64,000 nucleotides of DNA from Shumkonia mesophila (GTDB taxonomy: Bacteria > Pseudomonadota > Alphaproteobacteria > Rhodospirillales > Shumkoniaceae), in contig NZ_JAOTID010000013.1 of NCBI RefSeq assembly GCF_026163695.1, positions 96,679 to 160,678 of the forward strand, given 5' to 3'. Of the stretch, positions 38,804 through 46,835 are shown piece by piece (position 1 is the first letter of the stretch; every line of letters begins with the position of its first letter). Position numbers and translations under genes: made by a program. Under the pieces are notes generated by a model. It was not told the origin of the DNA and ran no database searches. It saw nothing but the letters and a program-made list of their open reading frames with translations.

Positions 38804-39925
38804 ATGTCGCACGTGAAGACAATCGAGAAGGGCGGGGTCATCGTCCAGGCCGCCGCGCTGGAGCGGCTCGTCGCCGCCATCTTCCAGGCCGCAGGCTGCG
38901 AGAAGGAGGAAGCCCGGCAGGTCGCCCACTACATGATGGACGGCAACCTCACCGGCCACGACAGCCACGGCGTCATCCGCACCGGCCGCTACGTGTCTTG
39001 GATCGGCAGCCGGGTGTTTCCCGGCCACCGCCTTTCCATCGTCAGCGAGACGGACACCATCGTCATCGCCGACGGCCACAACGGATTCGGCCAGATCATC
39101 GGCAAGGAGGCCACCCGCATCGGCATCGACAAGGCGAAAAAAAGCGGCGTCGCGGTGGTGGCGCTTCGCAATTCGGGGCACATGGGTCGCATCGGCACAT
39201 GGGCCGAAATGGCGGCGGCCGAGAACGTGGTGTTCATCGGCTTCGTCAATGTCCGCTCCAGCCTGCTGGTGGCCCCTTTCGCCGGTACCGAGCGGCGCAT
39301 GTCGACGGCGCCGGTCGCCGTCGGCCTGCCGGTCGCCGGGCGCGACCCGGTCATCCTCGATTTCGCCACCTCGGCGGTCGCCGAGGGCAAGGCGCTGGTG
39401 ACCCTGCAAGGCGGCAAGCCGCTGCCCGCCGACGTCCTGATCGGCCCCGACGGCAAGCGCTCCAACGACCCCGCGCTGCTGTACGGCGAGGTGGCGCCGG
39501 GCGCGGTGGCCAACCCGATGGACGGGCCGGGCGCCCTGCGCGCGCTGGGCGACCACAAGGGCTCGGGCCTCGCCTTCGTCACCGAACTGCTGGCCGGCGC
39601 GCTTACCGGCGCCGGCTGCTCGGGGCCGCTGCCGCGCCCGTACGCCAACAACATGCTGGCCATCTTCCTCGACGTCGCCGCGTTTAACGCCGGCGGCGGG
39701 TTCGCCGCCGAGATCAAGAGCTACATCGACTTCTTCGTCAGCGCGAAGCCCGAGAAGGAGGGCGGCCAGGTGCTGGTCCCCGGCGACCCCGAGCGGCTGG
39801 CCCGCAAGGACCGACTGGCCAACGGCGTCCCCATGGCCGGCGGCGCCTGGGAGGACATCCTGCGCACGGCCGCCAAGGTCGGCCTGACCCAGGCCCGGAT
39901 CGACCAGATCCTCGGCACGGACTGA
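38804..39925 (+). CDS. Second Ldh_2-family dehydrogenase
   Basis: A 373-residue member of the same family as the divergent gene but clearly not a recent duplicate. It has HDSHGVIRTGRYV near residue 48, LRNSGHMGRIG near 118, and DHKGSGLAFVTELLAGALTG. It probably oxidises or reduces a related 2-hydroxy or 2-oxo acid. The ATG at 38804 follows AGAGGAG by 13 bp. The open frame runs further upstream through the operator, so later initiation is preferred. A strong terminator follows. Confidence 0.92.
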   Translation: MSHVKTIEKGGVIVQAAALERLVAAIFQAAGCEKEEARQVAHYMMDGNLTGHDSHGVIRTGRYVSWIGSRVFPGHRLSIVSETDTIVIADGHNGFGQIIGKEATRIGIDKAKKSGVAVVALRNSGHMGRIGTWAEMAAAENVVFIGFVNVRSSLLVAPFAGTERRMSTAPVAVGLPVAGRDPVILDFATSAVAEGKALVTLQGGKPLPADVLIGPDGKRSNDPALLYGEVAPGAVANPMDGPGALRALGDHKGSGLAFVTELLAGALTGAGCSGPLPRPYANNMLAIFLDVAAFNAGGGFAAEIKSYIDFFVSAKPEKEGGQVLVPGDPERLARKDRLANGVPMAGGAWEDILRTAAKVGLTQARIDQILGTD

Positions 39926-39954
39926 GACCCCGTTCCAGCGCCTCGCCAAAGCGA

Positions 39955-39981
39955 CGGGCGCCCCAAGGGGCGCCCGTTTTT
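39955..39981 (+). terminator. Rho-independent terminator
   Basis: Perfect arms CGGGCGCCCC and GGGGCGCCCG with an AA loop followed by TTTTT, 30 bp past the second Ldh_2 stop. Confidence 0.9.
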
Positions 39982-40080
39982 CTTCCCGGAGTCGACCCTC
40001 TGTCCCAGGCGCGCTAGACTTCGCGGGCCGGGCCGGGCGACCGTCGCGCCGACCCCCATTCACAAGCGGGAGAGCCGTCC

Positions 40081-40431
40081 ATGACCATCAGTGCCAAACA
40101 GATCCTCCAGGATCGCCGCCGCGCCAGCGAACGGCTGAAGCACGAGGCCCCCGACCTGTTCGCCGGCTTCCGCGAGATGGTCGAGCGCTATTACGCGCCG
40201 GGCGCCCTCGATACCCGCGAAAAGGAACTGGCGGCCATCGCCTGCTCGGTCGCCCTCGCGTCGTCCTCGTCGCTGGCCGTCCACGTCGCCAACGCCATGG
40301 CCGCCGGCGCCACCCGCCAGCAGGTCATCGAGGCGGCGGCCGTCGGCGTCGAGTTCGGCGGCGGCCCCTCCTATACGCTGGTGCGAGACCATCTTCTGAC
40401 CTTCCTCGACGAGATCGAAGCCGAAGGCTAG
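40081..40431 (+). CDS. Carboxymuconolactone decarboxylase-like protein lacking the CxxC pair
   Basis: A 116-residue all-helical protein of the AhpD/carboxymuconolactone decarboxylase fold (TREKELAAIACSVAL, then VHVANAMAAGATRQQVIEAAAVG). In AhpD-like members a CxxC before the conserved His is the redox centre. Here that stretch reads SSSSLAVH, so both cysteines are absent and peroxidase activity is unlikely. The ATG at 40081 follows GGGAGAG. The gene stands alone between a terminator and an opposing gene. A gamma-carboxymuconolactone decarboxylase role is possible but not shown. Confidence 0.85.
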   Translation: MTISAKQILQDRRRASERLKHEAPDLFAGFREMVERYYAPGALDTREKELAAIACSVALASSSSLAVHVANAMAAGATRQQVIEAAAVGVEFGGGPSYTLVRDHLLTFLDEIEAEG

Positions 40432-40441
40432 ACGCGGCGCC

Positions 40442-41032
40442 TCAGGGCCGCGCCGCCGGGCGCACCGCGGCCGCGAGCAGGCGCAGCGACGACGTGCCCT
40501 GGCCGGCGGCCAGTTCGGCGAAGGTCTGGTCGGCGCCGGTGACGTCCACGCCGGCGCCGCGCAGGCGCACCGCGAGATCCTCGACGGTGACGCCCAGCAC
40601 CGGGGCGACGGTGGCGATCGGCGCCTTTTCGACGGCGCGGACCAGGTCCATGACCGGATTGCTGGCGCTGGACCCGCTCGACGCCATGATGAAGGCCGCC
40701 GCCGCGATGCCGGTCAAACCGAAGAGAACCCACCCCCGCGCCGTCTTCATGAGCTTGACCATGCCCCTGCCGTTGCGGACCACGTGCAGCGCCGCGGCCG
40801 CCACGAACAGAAGGCCCAGCCATTCGTGCAGGCTGGTGAACATCTTGCCGCCGACATGGAAGAACATCAGCAAGCCGCTGATCCCCGTGACCAGGAAGAG
40901 CGACGCCGTCGCCGCCGTGGCGTAGCGCTGGATCGGCGAGCCCGCGGCCTTGGTGGCGACGAGGGTACGGGTGGCGACGGCCCGGCTGGACCGGAGGTTG
41001 CTGTTGGCGGGATCGTACGGGGTGGCAATCAT
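40442..41032 (-). CDS. DUF4405-type membrane protein
   Basis: The 196-residue product has a basic N-terminus and three membrane segments at about 38-57, 66-86 and 102-118. The pattern TGISGLLMFFHVGG..LHEWLGLLFVAAAALHVVRNG has paired histidines on neighbouring segments, like cytochrome-b-type haem ligands, and fits DUF4405. The soluble C-terminal half has VEDLAVRLRGAGVDVTGADQTFAELAAGQG, which looks like a small helical DUF4405-associated domain. The ATG at 41032 has a GAGGAG site. Function is unknown; haem binding is an inference. Confidence 0.8.
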   Translation of the reverse strand: MIATPYDPANSNLRSSRAVATRTLVATKAAGSPIQRYATAATASLFLVTGISGLLMFFHVGGKMFTSLHEWLGLLFVAAAALHVVRNGRGMVKLMKTARGWVLFGLTGIAAAAFIMASSGSSASNPVMDLVRAVEKAPIATVAPVLGVTVEDLAVRLRGAGVDVTGADQTFAELAAGQGTSSLRLLAAAVRPAARP

Positions 41033-41213
41033 CGAACGTCTCCTCATGTTTTTGATTTGCGGCTTGGTGGCGCTGCCGGAGGAGAGACAAAAGCCAGGAC
41101 GTTGGCCGCCTCCCTCCGAGACGAGCGACCCTAGACCCGGCATGTTTCCCGCATGTTTCGGCGGGACCGCCTTTTTGTAACGGAGTATTTCTCTCGGACT
41201 TTGCCGGCGCGCC

Positions 41214-41567
41214 CTAAAGGAGGCCGGCGGCCAGCGTGCGGTTGACCTCGATCATCGCCTTGAGGTCGGCCCCTTCGGGGTGATGGGCGACCTCGGCGAT
41301 CTGGCGTTCCATGAACCGGCAGAGCGCCATCAGGTCGCCGCGAAGGGCGAGAGGCAGGGGATGGTGCTCGTGCGCGAGATCGGCTTCCAACACCGTCCAC
41401 AGGCTGAAATTGAAATCCAGCGCCGCCGCCAGGGCGTCCATGTCGTCGGGCGTGGCCTCGGCGGCCATCAGCAGGCGGGCCGCCCGCAGAAGGGCCTCGG
41501 CCTCGACGGCGCGGCCGGCCAGCGCGTCAACGCGGCGCTTGACGCAAGCGGTATCTCCGGCCTCCAT
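41214..41567 (-). CDS. flaF: FlaF-like flagellin-synthesis regulator
   Basis: FlaF promotes flagellin secretion or translation in alphaproteobacteria. The 117-residue protein has the family pattern: EAEALLRAARLLMAA, LAAALDFNFSLWTVLEADL, PLPLALRGDLMALCRFMERQI and a terminal IEVNRTLAAGL. No flagellin, flbT or other flagellar gene is nearby, so it is an orphan copy. The ATG at 41567 has a GGGGGAA site about 10 bp upstream; an upstream Met at 41597 is possible. Confidence 0.75.
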   Translation of the reverse strand: MEAGDTACVKRRVDALAGRAVEAEALLRAARLLMAAEATPDDMDALAAALDFNFSLWTVLEADLAHEHHPLPLALRGDLMALCRFMERQIAEVAHHPEGADLKAMIEVNRTLAAGLL

Positions 41568-41671
41568 CGATCTCGTTCCCCCTGTCGAGGAAGCCATTCT
41601 GGCACGGCCGGGCGGCGCCAGAAGTGACGGGCGTCACGCCGGAGCGCAAAATCGGGAATCCTCCCATGCCG

Positions 41672-41824
41672 TCAACCGACGGTGCTCAGAACCATCATGG
41701 CGCCGGCGACGCCGGTCATGATGAAAAGGGCGATGCCCACCGCCGCGATCCGCCGGAAAATCGACGAGCGGCGCCGGATGACGTCGGGCCGGATGGCATG
41801 GGGGACATAGGGGACGGAAACCAT
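41672..41824 (-). CDS. Small single-span membrane protein, 50 aa
   Basis: A 50-codon gene with an excellent AAGGAG site 9 bp before its ATG. The product has a short basic N-terminal half (IRRRSSIFRR) and a hydrophobic helix at about 26-48 (IAAVGIALFIMTGVAGAMMVL), so it should sit in the inner membrane with its N-terminus inside. No family recognised. A Met three codons upstream touches the ribosome binding site and is not preferred. Confidence 0.65.
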   Translation of the reverse strand: MVSVPYVPHAIRPDVIRRRSSIFRRIAAVGIALFIMTGVAGAMMVLSTVG

Positions 41825-42071
41825 GATCCGCATCTCCTTCTCGCAGCGGGGGCCGGTCCCGGCGGGGCCGACGGGAGGGAGGCGATGTCCTTCCCTCTCG
41901 AAAACACCCTAGAAGGGCAATGTGTTCTCCCCGTGTCGGAGAGCCGCCGGATTGTGTCGGACTTGTGGCACCTCCGGCCTGCCTTTTCGGCGGTCGTCCG
42001 CGCGCGCCGCAAGCCGTCTTGCCAGGCCCGGCCCCCGGGGCTTAGGCTGTCTCCCGGCCGCCAGGGAACGG

Positions 42072-42476
42072 ATGATGAGCCAGGGCAAGACCCCCTCGAC
42101 GAGCCGGAACGGGCCGGTCGTGCTGGTCGTCGAGGACGACGCGGCGGTCCGCGAGGCGACGATCTGGGTTCTCCACGTCTTCGGCTATGCCACCCGCGAA
42201 GCCGAGAACGGTCCCGCCGCGCTTGAAATGCTGGCGGCCTCGCCCGAAATCGCCGTCCTGTTCAGCGACGTCATGATGCCGAAGGGCATGAGCGGCATCG
42301 AGCTGACACAACAGGCCCTGCTCCGCCGCCCCGACCTCAAGGTCCTGCTGACGACGGGCTATTCGCAGGCCGACATCGATCTCTCCCGGCTCGCCCGCGA
42401 CGACATCCGGCTGATCATCAAGCCCTACTCCAACGACGATCTCGAAGCCGCGCTCAAGGCCATGCTGGGCGCCTGA
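42072..42476 (+). CDS. Single-domain response regulator
   Basis: A 134-residue CheY-like receiver with no output domain. It has the acidic pair in VVLVVEDDAAV near residue 20, the phosphoacceptor Asp in FSDVMMPKGMSGIEL near 66, the Thr in LLTTGYS and the Lys in IIKPYSNDDL. LTTGYS and KPY are typical of receivers attached to hybrid histidine kinases. The partner kinase is not nearby. A double ATG at 42072/42075 follows AGGGAACG. Confidence 0.92.
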   Translation: MMSQGKTPSTSRNGPVVLVVEDDAAVREATIWVLHVFGYATREAENGPAALEMLAASPEIAVLFSDVMMPKGMSGIELTQQALLRRPDLKVLLTTGYSQADIDLSRLARDDIRLIIKPYSNDDLEAALKAMLGA

Positions 42477-42556
42477 CGCCCGGGGCCGCGGTGGCCGGCC
42501 GCGGGCGTCATCCCCATTTGTGCTGCGGGTGCCCAGCCCCCAAGACGAGGACATCG

Positions 42557-43156
42557 ATGCCGCCCTTCTCGCAGGCCGCCGAGAACAACAAGGAACCGAT
42601 CGCCCGCGTCCTGGCGGAGGCCTTCAGGGACGTCCGCCACGTGCTGGAAATCGGCAGCGGCACCGGCCAGCACGCCGTCCATTTCGGCCGCGCCCTGCCG
42701 CACCTGATCTGGCAGCCCAGCGATCTTGCCGGAAACCTCGACGGCATCCGCGCCCGGCTGGCAAGCGAGGGGCCGGCCAACGTGCGCCCGCCGGTGGCCC
42801 TCGACGTCGGCCTGCTGCCGTGGCCGGTGGATTCGGTCGACGGCGTCTTTTCGGCCAACGCCGTGCACATCATGGCCTGGCCGCGCGTCGAGGACCTGTT
42901 CTTCGGGGTCGGCGACGTGCTGGCCCCCGGCGGCACGCTCTGCCTTTACGGCCCCTTCAGGTACAAGGGCGCCTTCACCACCGCCAGCAACGCCGCGTTC
43001 GACGCCTGGCTGAAACGCCAGGACCCCGCCAGCGGCATCCGCGACTTCGAGGCCGTCGACACGCTGGCCGCCGCCCAGGGCCTGAGGCTTGTGGCCGACC
43101 ACGCCATGCCGGCCAACAACCAGCTGCTGGTGTGGCGAAGGGAGGCCGCGGCCTAG
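42557..43156 (+). CDS. DUF938-family SAM-dependent methyltransferase
   Basis: A 199-residue class I methyltransferase with the DUF938 start PPFSQAAENNKEPI. VLEIGSGTGQHAVHFGRALP is the SAM-binding motif I, WQPSDLAGNLDGI follows, and FSANAVHIMAW and LYGPFRYKG are characteristic of this family. The substrate is unknown. The ATG at 42557 has a GACGAGGA site and gives the usual N-terminus. It lies 80 bp downstream of the response regulator on the same strand. Confidence 0.9.
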   Translation: MPPFSQAAENNKEPIARVLAEAFRDVRHVLEIGSGTGQHAVHFGRALPHLIWQPSDLAGNLDGIRARLASEGPANVRPPVALDVGLLPWPVDSVDGVFSANAVHIMAWPRVEDLFFGVGDVLAPGGTLCLYGPFRYKGAFTTASNAAFDAWLKRQDPASGIRDFEAVDTLAAAQGLRLVADHAMPANNQLLVWRREAAA

Positions 43157-43186
43157 AGTTTCATAGAATCGCTCCATGCCCGGGAG

Positions 43187-43292
43187 CCCCCCTCCCCGCC
43201 CTCCCCCACAAGGGGGGAGGGAGAGTTCCGTGCCGATTCACTTTTCTTCCCCCTCCCCCTCGATGGGGGAGGGTTGGGGTGGGGGTGCGCCG
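43187..43292. repeat. GC-rich dispersed repeat, copy 1
   Basis: An element of about 105 bp made of CCCTCCCC..AAGGGGGGAGGG and CCCCCTCCCCCTCGATGGGG hairpins, ending GGGTGGGGGTGCGCCGC. A near-identical copy lies at 43782-43880. The two flank the arfB gene in the same orientation. Confidence 0.8.
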
Positions 43293-43318
43293 CTACGTCA
43301 ACGTCATCGCAAGATACC

Positions 43319-43738
43319 CTACTCCTCGGCCCCGCCGCCGCGCGTGCGCTTGACCGCCGAGCGGCGCTGTTTGGCGTCCAGCCGGCGTTTCTTGGAGGCC
43401 AGCGTCGGGCGGGTCGGCCGGCGGCGGCGCGGCGCCACCGAAGCCTCGCGGATCAGCTCCACCAGGCGCTCGCGGGCGTCGGCGCGGTTGCGCTCCTGGC
43501 TGCGGAAGCGGCTGGCGGTCAGCACGATGACGCCGTCCGCCGTCATCCGCCGCCCGGCCAGCCTTTTCAGGCGGCTCAGCACCTCGGCCGGCAGGGCCGG
43601 CGAGCGGGCGGCGTCGAAGCGGATCTGCACCGCCGTTTCCACCTTGTTGACGTTCTGGCCGCCGGGGCCGGGCGAGCGGATGAAGCGCTCCTCGATCTCG
43701 TCGTCGGCAAGGGCGATGGTGTCGGTGATCGGGATCAT
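43319..43738 (-). CDS. arfB: Peptidyl-tRNA hydrolase ArfB (YaeJ)
   Basis: ArfB rescues ribosomes stalled on truncated mRNA by hydrolysing peptidyl-tRNA. The 139-residue protein has the catalytic GGQ in SPGPGGQNVNKVETAV near residue 27, the release-factor-like core, and a C-terminal Arg/Lys-rich tail (RRRRPTRPTLASKKRR) that enters the mRNA channel. Length matches E. coli YaeJ (140 aa). It sits between two copies of a GC-rich repeat. Confidence 0.95.
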   Translation of the reverse strand: MIPITDTIALADDEIEERFIRSPGPGGQNVNKVETAVQIRFDAARSPALPAEVLSRLKRLAGRRMTADGVIVLTASRFRSQERNRADARERLVELIREASVAPRRRRPTRPTLASKKRRLDAKQRRSAVKRTRGGGAEE

Positions 43739-43781
43739 GGGGGCAGTCTAGAACATCTTCCGATCCGACGGAATCACTCCG

Positions 43782-43880
43782 CTCCCCCCCTCCCTGCCCT
43801 CCCCCACAAGGGGGGAGGGATGACTCTCTTCTTCCCCCTCCCCCTCGATGGGGGAGGGCCGGGGTGGGGGTGCGCCGCCG
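43782..43880. repeat. GC-rich dispersed repeat, copy 2
   Basis: Same organisation as 43187-43292, in direct orientation and about 595 bp away: CCCTGCCC..AAGGGGGGAGGG then CCCCCTCCCCCTCGATGGGG and GGGTGGGGGTGCGCCGC. The middle spacer differs in length and sequence. Confidence 0.8.
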
Positions 43881-43944
43881 TCTTCACCCGGTTGGCGAAA
43901 CCCCGTACACTGGCCGCCGTACGCCCCCTGCCGAGGATGCCGCC

Positions 43945-44289
43945 ATGCCGCCGAAGAAGAACCCGCTCAAGCTCAACGCCCTGCAACTGAGGACGCTCGC
44001 CCTGGCCCAGGTGGTGGCCGCCGAGCCCGGCATGGCGACCCGCAACGCCGCCACCGGCGCCGTGGTCCTCGACCAGGTGCCGCACCCGCACGGCGATCAC
44101 GTGCACGTCGGGCGCTTCACCGTCTCGGCCAGGGACGCCAGCGGCTTCGCCAACCCCGCCGTGTGGGTGGCGCTGGCTCGCAAGGGCCTGGCGAAAACCG
44201 ACGACTACGGCACCATCATTCTCACGGCCGAGGGCCTAGCCTACGACACCGGGCTCATGGAAAAGTTCGCCGCGCCGTCGGATCACTGA
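43945..44289 (+). CDS. Uncharacterised 114-residue protein
   Basis: Family not recognised by name. The ATG at 43945 (MPPKKNPLKLNALQLRTLAL) has a CGAGGA site. An upstream start would lie inside the repeat. The protein opens with a basic helical segment and then has a His-rich stretch DQVPHPHGDHVHVGRF that could bind metal. A small winged-helix-like end (ALARKGLAKTDDYGTIILTAEGLAY) suggests a nucleic-acid or regulatory fold. No membrane or signal segment. Confidence 0.6.
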   Translation: MPPKKNPLKLNALQLRTLALAQVVAAEPGMATRNAATGAVVLDQVPHPHGDHVHVGRFTVSARDASGFANPAVWVALARKGLAKTDDYGTIILTAEGLAYDTGLMEKFAAPSDH

Positions 44290-44380
44290 GGGCGGCTCTT
44301 GACGGACTTGCCGGCCGATTCGTCCGCCCGTCGAATCGTTCATTGCCCTCCCCGTTCCTCAACCCCAGGCTGAGTGTCCG

Positions 44381-44395
44381 TTAACCTTTTGTTAA
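44381..44395. promoter_or_regulatory. Perfect CtrA-type box TTAA-N7-TTAA
   Basis: TTAACCTTTTGTTAA has two TTAA half-sites with exactly seven bases between, followed by CC. It lies 102-116 bp upstream of the autotransporter-type gene, where a CtrA-controlled promoter could be. Inferred from motif only. Confidence 0.55.
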
Positions 44396-44496
44396 CCATG
44401 CGCGGCAACCCTCGTGGGGTGCCGAGGGTCTCTGCGCGTGGCGCCCGCCGGGGTCAACGGTCGTCCGGCCACAGAAAAAATGGGGGGAGACACGAC

Positions 44497-45591
44497 ATGG
44501 CTGACGGCGGGCCGCCGCGTCCCTTCCGCGCCGTCGCCGGCGTCGCGTTCGCGCTTTCCCTTTTCGTCCCGGCCGGCCCGGCCGTCGCCGATCCGGCCGC
44601 CACCGCCGCTCCCCAGGGCGTGCTGACCAGCAGCCGTCTGGTGCGCAGCGCCGTCACCCAGACCGGCGGCGCCCTCGCGGCCCGGGTGCAGGCGCTGACC
44701 GGCGGGCGGCAGACCTCGCCGCTCAAGCCGACGCCGGACCGCCACGTGCAGCTGTTCCAGCTGGGCAACGCCGGCACCGTCTTCGGCAACGCCTACGACG
44801 CCGACACCCGGGCGCTGGCCCAAAAGAACGGTATCCGGCTGGTCGATCTGCCGGTCAAGACGCCGTTCGGCGTGTGGGCCGACGGCGCGTGGTCGAAGCT
44901 GGGCTTCAGCGACGACGGGGTGGCCGTCGACGGCGACGTGTGGTCCGGCCATTTCGGCGTCGACTACAAGGCCAACAGCCGGCTGATCCTCGGGCTGGCC
45001 GGCGGCTACGAGGGCCAGGACTTCGACACCTCGCTGATGGACGGCACCGTCGCCGGCAACGGCATGACGGCGGCGCCCTACATGGTCTATCGGATCGACG
45101 AAAACCTCAGCCTCGACGCCAGCGGCGGCTATACCCTGCTCGATTACAAAAGCCGCTACCGCGACCCTTTCTATAACGGCGATGCCTATGCGGCGACCGG
45201 CGCCGACCGCCGGTTCGCGGCGACCGACCTCAACCTCGCCTATCCCCTCGCCGACGCCTGGCACCTGGACGGCCGCGTCGGCACGCTGTACGCCGACAGC
45301 CTGGCCGAAACCCCGCAGGCCGGGGTTTCCTCGGGCGGCCAGGTGGCGGCGGTCGGCGACCTTCGGCTCGGCTATACCTTCGACGTGCTGGACGGCCTGG
45401 AGCCCTATGCCTCGATGCTCGGCCGCTACGCCCATGCGGACGGCGCCACGGACAGCGCCGACGGCGGCCTGTCGCTCGGCGCCATCCTCAACGTGCGCGG
45501 CGCCCGCCTCCAACTGCAAGGCGCCTCCACCGAAACCAGCGACGCCGAGCCGGTCTACACCGGCCTGCTGAAACTGCGCATCAAGATGTAG
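44497..45591 (+). CDS. Autotransporter-type outer-membrane beta-barrel protein
   Basis: The 364-residue product has a signal peptide (cleavage near AVADPA, about 32), a short periplasmic linker, and a C-terminal beta-barrel from about residue 125. The barrel pattern includes GVWADGAW, WSGHFGVDYKANSRLILGLAGGYEGQDFD, SLDASGGYTLLDY and a final aromatic-poor strand GLLKLRIKM. This resembles an autotransporter barrel, but there is almost no passenger, so it could also be a stand-alone porin-like barrel. The ATG at 44497 has a GGGGGAGA site. Confidence 0.8.
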   Translation: MADGGPPRPFRAVAGVAFALSLFVPAGPAVADPAATAAPQGVLTSSRLVRSAVTQTGGALAARVQALTGGRQTSPLKPTPDRHVQLFQLGNAGTVFGNAYDADTRALAQKNGIRLVDLPVKTPFGVWADGAWSKLGFSDDGVAVDGDVWSGHFGVDYKANSRLILGLAGGYEGQDFDTSLMDGTVAGNGMTAAPYMVYRIDENLSLDASGGYTLLDYKSRYRDPFYNGDAYAATGADRRFAATDLNLAYPLADAWHLDGRVGTLYADSLAETPQAGVSSGGQVAAVGDLRLGYTFDVLDGLEPYASMLGRYAHADGATDSADGGLSLGAILNVRGARLQLQGASTETSDAEPVYTGLLKLRIKM

Positions 45592-45878
45592 GCCGGGCCG
45601 GCGGCCGGATCGCCGTCCTTGACAATCGACCTATTATATGATAATAATCCTCTTTCTTTTCCCTTTAGGGAAAGAAGGCTTGTGCGCGTCCCGCCGCTCC
45701 CCGGCAAGGTTCGGAAGAACCGCGCAAGACACTGAATTCAAAGGGAAAAATGGCAAAATGACGAGAAATGACGATGTTTTTTTCGGCGATTCCGGTGTTT
45801 TCCGTTTATTTTCAGTGCGTTAGGCCTCATCGGCAAAACCGGAAACTCGTCATTTCGGCACCGGCCGCGGCCGGCCCC
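45592..45878. other. A/T-rich intergenic region between convergent genes
   Basis: This 287-bp stretch is much richer in A/T than its surroundings. It has a TTCTTTTCCC-TTTA-GGGAAAGAA hairpin near 45655-45675 that could terminate transcription, and an ATGACGAGAAATGACGA direct repeat near 45757. An ORF of 61 codons at 45638 looks spurious. Confidence 0.5.
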
Positions 45879-46835
45879 TCAGGACTCGCCCAGCGCCGCC
45901 TCGCGGTCGCGCATGGCGCCGACCACGCTGACCGGGTCGGGATGGACCAGCACCTCGGCCCGCGGATAGGCGGCCAGCAGGGCCCGCTCGACGGCCAGCG
46001 CGATCTCGTGGGCGGCGTCGAGCGCCATGTCGTCCTTGAGCTCCAGATGCAGCTGGATGAACACCTGCGGCCCCGAGGAGCGGGTGCGCACGTCGTGGAC
46101 GCCGAGCACCCCGGGCACCCCCACCGTGACCTCGCGGATGCGAAGGCGGTCGGCCTCGGGCAGTTCGCGGTCCATCAGGATATTATAGGCCTTGGTCCCG
46201 ATGCCGATGGCGCCCCACAGGATGTACCCGGCGATGGCCAGCGCGAACAGCGGGTCGGCCGCCGTCCATCCGAACCGGCTGGACAGCACGAGCGAGACCA
46301 CGATGCTGGCGTTGACCAGGATGTCGGTCTGATAGTGCAGCGAGTCGGCGCCGATCGCCACCGAGCCGGTGCGCCTGACCACGTATTTCTGGAACACGAC
46401 CAGGACCAGGGTGAGCGCGATGGAGACGGCCAGCACGACATAGCCGACCTCGGGGTTGACCACGGCGCGCGGATGGAACAGGCGCTGTCCGGCCTGCACG
46501 ATCAGAAAGACCGCCGAGCCCGAGATGAACGCGGCCTGGGCAAGGCCGGCCAGCGGCTCGGCCTTGCCGTGGCCGAAGCGGTGGTCCTCGTCGGCCGGCT
46601 GCAGGGCGTGATGCACGGCGATGAGGTTGATGACCGAGGCGGCGGCGTCGAGCAGCGAATCGAGCAGGGTGGACAGCAGGCTGACCGAATCGGTCACCAG
46701 CCAGGCCGCCAGCTTGGCCAGCGTCAGGGCGACGGCCACCGTCACCGAGGCATGGGTGGCGGCCCGCATGAGCCGCGCCGCCTGCCGGGGCGGCACCGGC
46801 AACGGGCCGTCGGTTTGTCGAGGATCGTCCGCCAA
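45879..46835 (-). CDS. Cation diffusion facilitator (FieF-like) efflux protein
   Basis: A proton-driven exporter of divalent metal such as Fe2+, Zn2+ or Cd2+. The 318-residue protein has six membrane segments, with metal-site motifs DSLLDAAAS in the second segment (DxxxD) and HYQTD in the fifth (HxxxD). The HRFGHGKAEPLAGL loop and a cytoplasmic C-terminal domain (VHDVRTRSSGPQVFIQLHLEL) also fit FieF/YiiP. The HxxxD variant also occurs in Zn/Cd-specific members. It is convergent with the autotransporter-type gene. Confidence 0.93.
   Translation of the reverse strand: MADDPRQTDGPLPVPPRQAARLMRAATHASVTVAVALTLAKLAAWLVTDSVSLLSTLLDSLLDAAASVINLIAVHHALQPADEDHRFGHGKAEPLAGLAQAAFISGSAVFLIVQAGQRLFHPRAVVNPEVGYVVLAVSIALTLVLVVFQKYVVRRTGSVAIGADSLHYQTDILVNASIVVSLVLSSRFGWTAADPLFALAIAGYILWGAIGIGTKAYNILMDRELPEADRLRIREVTVGVPGVLGVHDVRTRSSGPQVFIQLHLELKDDMALDAAHEIALAVERALLAAYPRAEVLVHPDPVSVVGAMRDREAALGES

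Noticed and set aside
37427..40063. An 878-codon minus-strand open frame across the two Ldh_2 genes
   Set aside because: Shadow of real genes on both strands, running through the operator and promoter region; product is compositionally biased and unlike any family.
45638..45823. 61-codon plus-strand ORF in the A/T-rich region
   Set aside because: No ribosome binding site and it lies across a putative terminator hairpin; no recognisable protein features.
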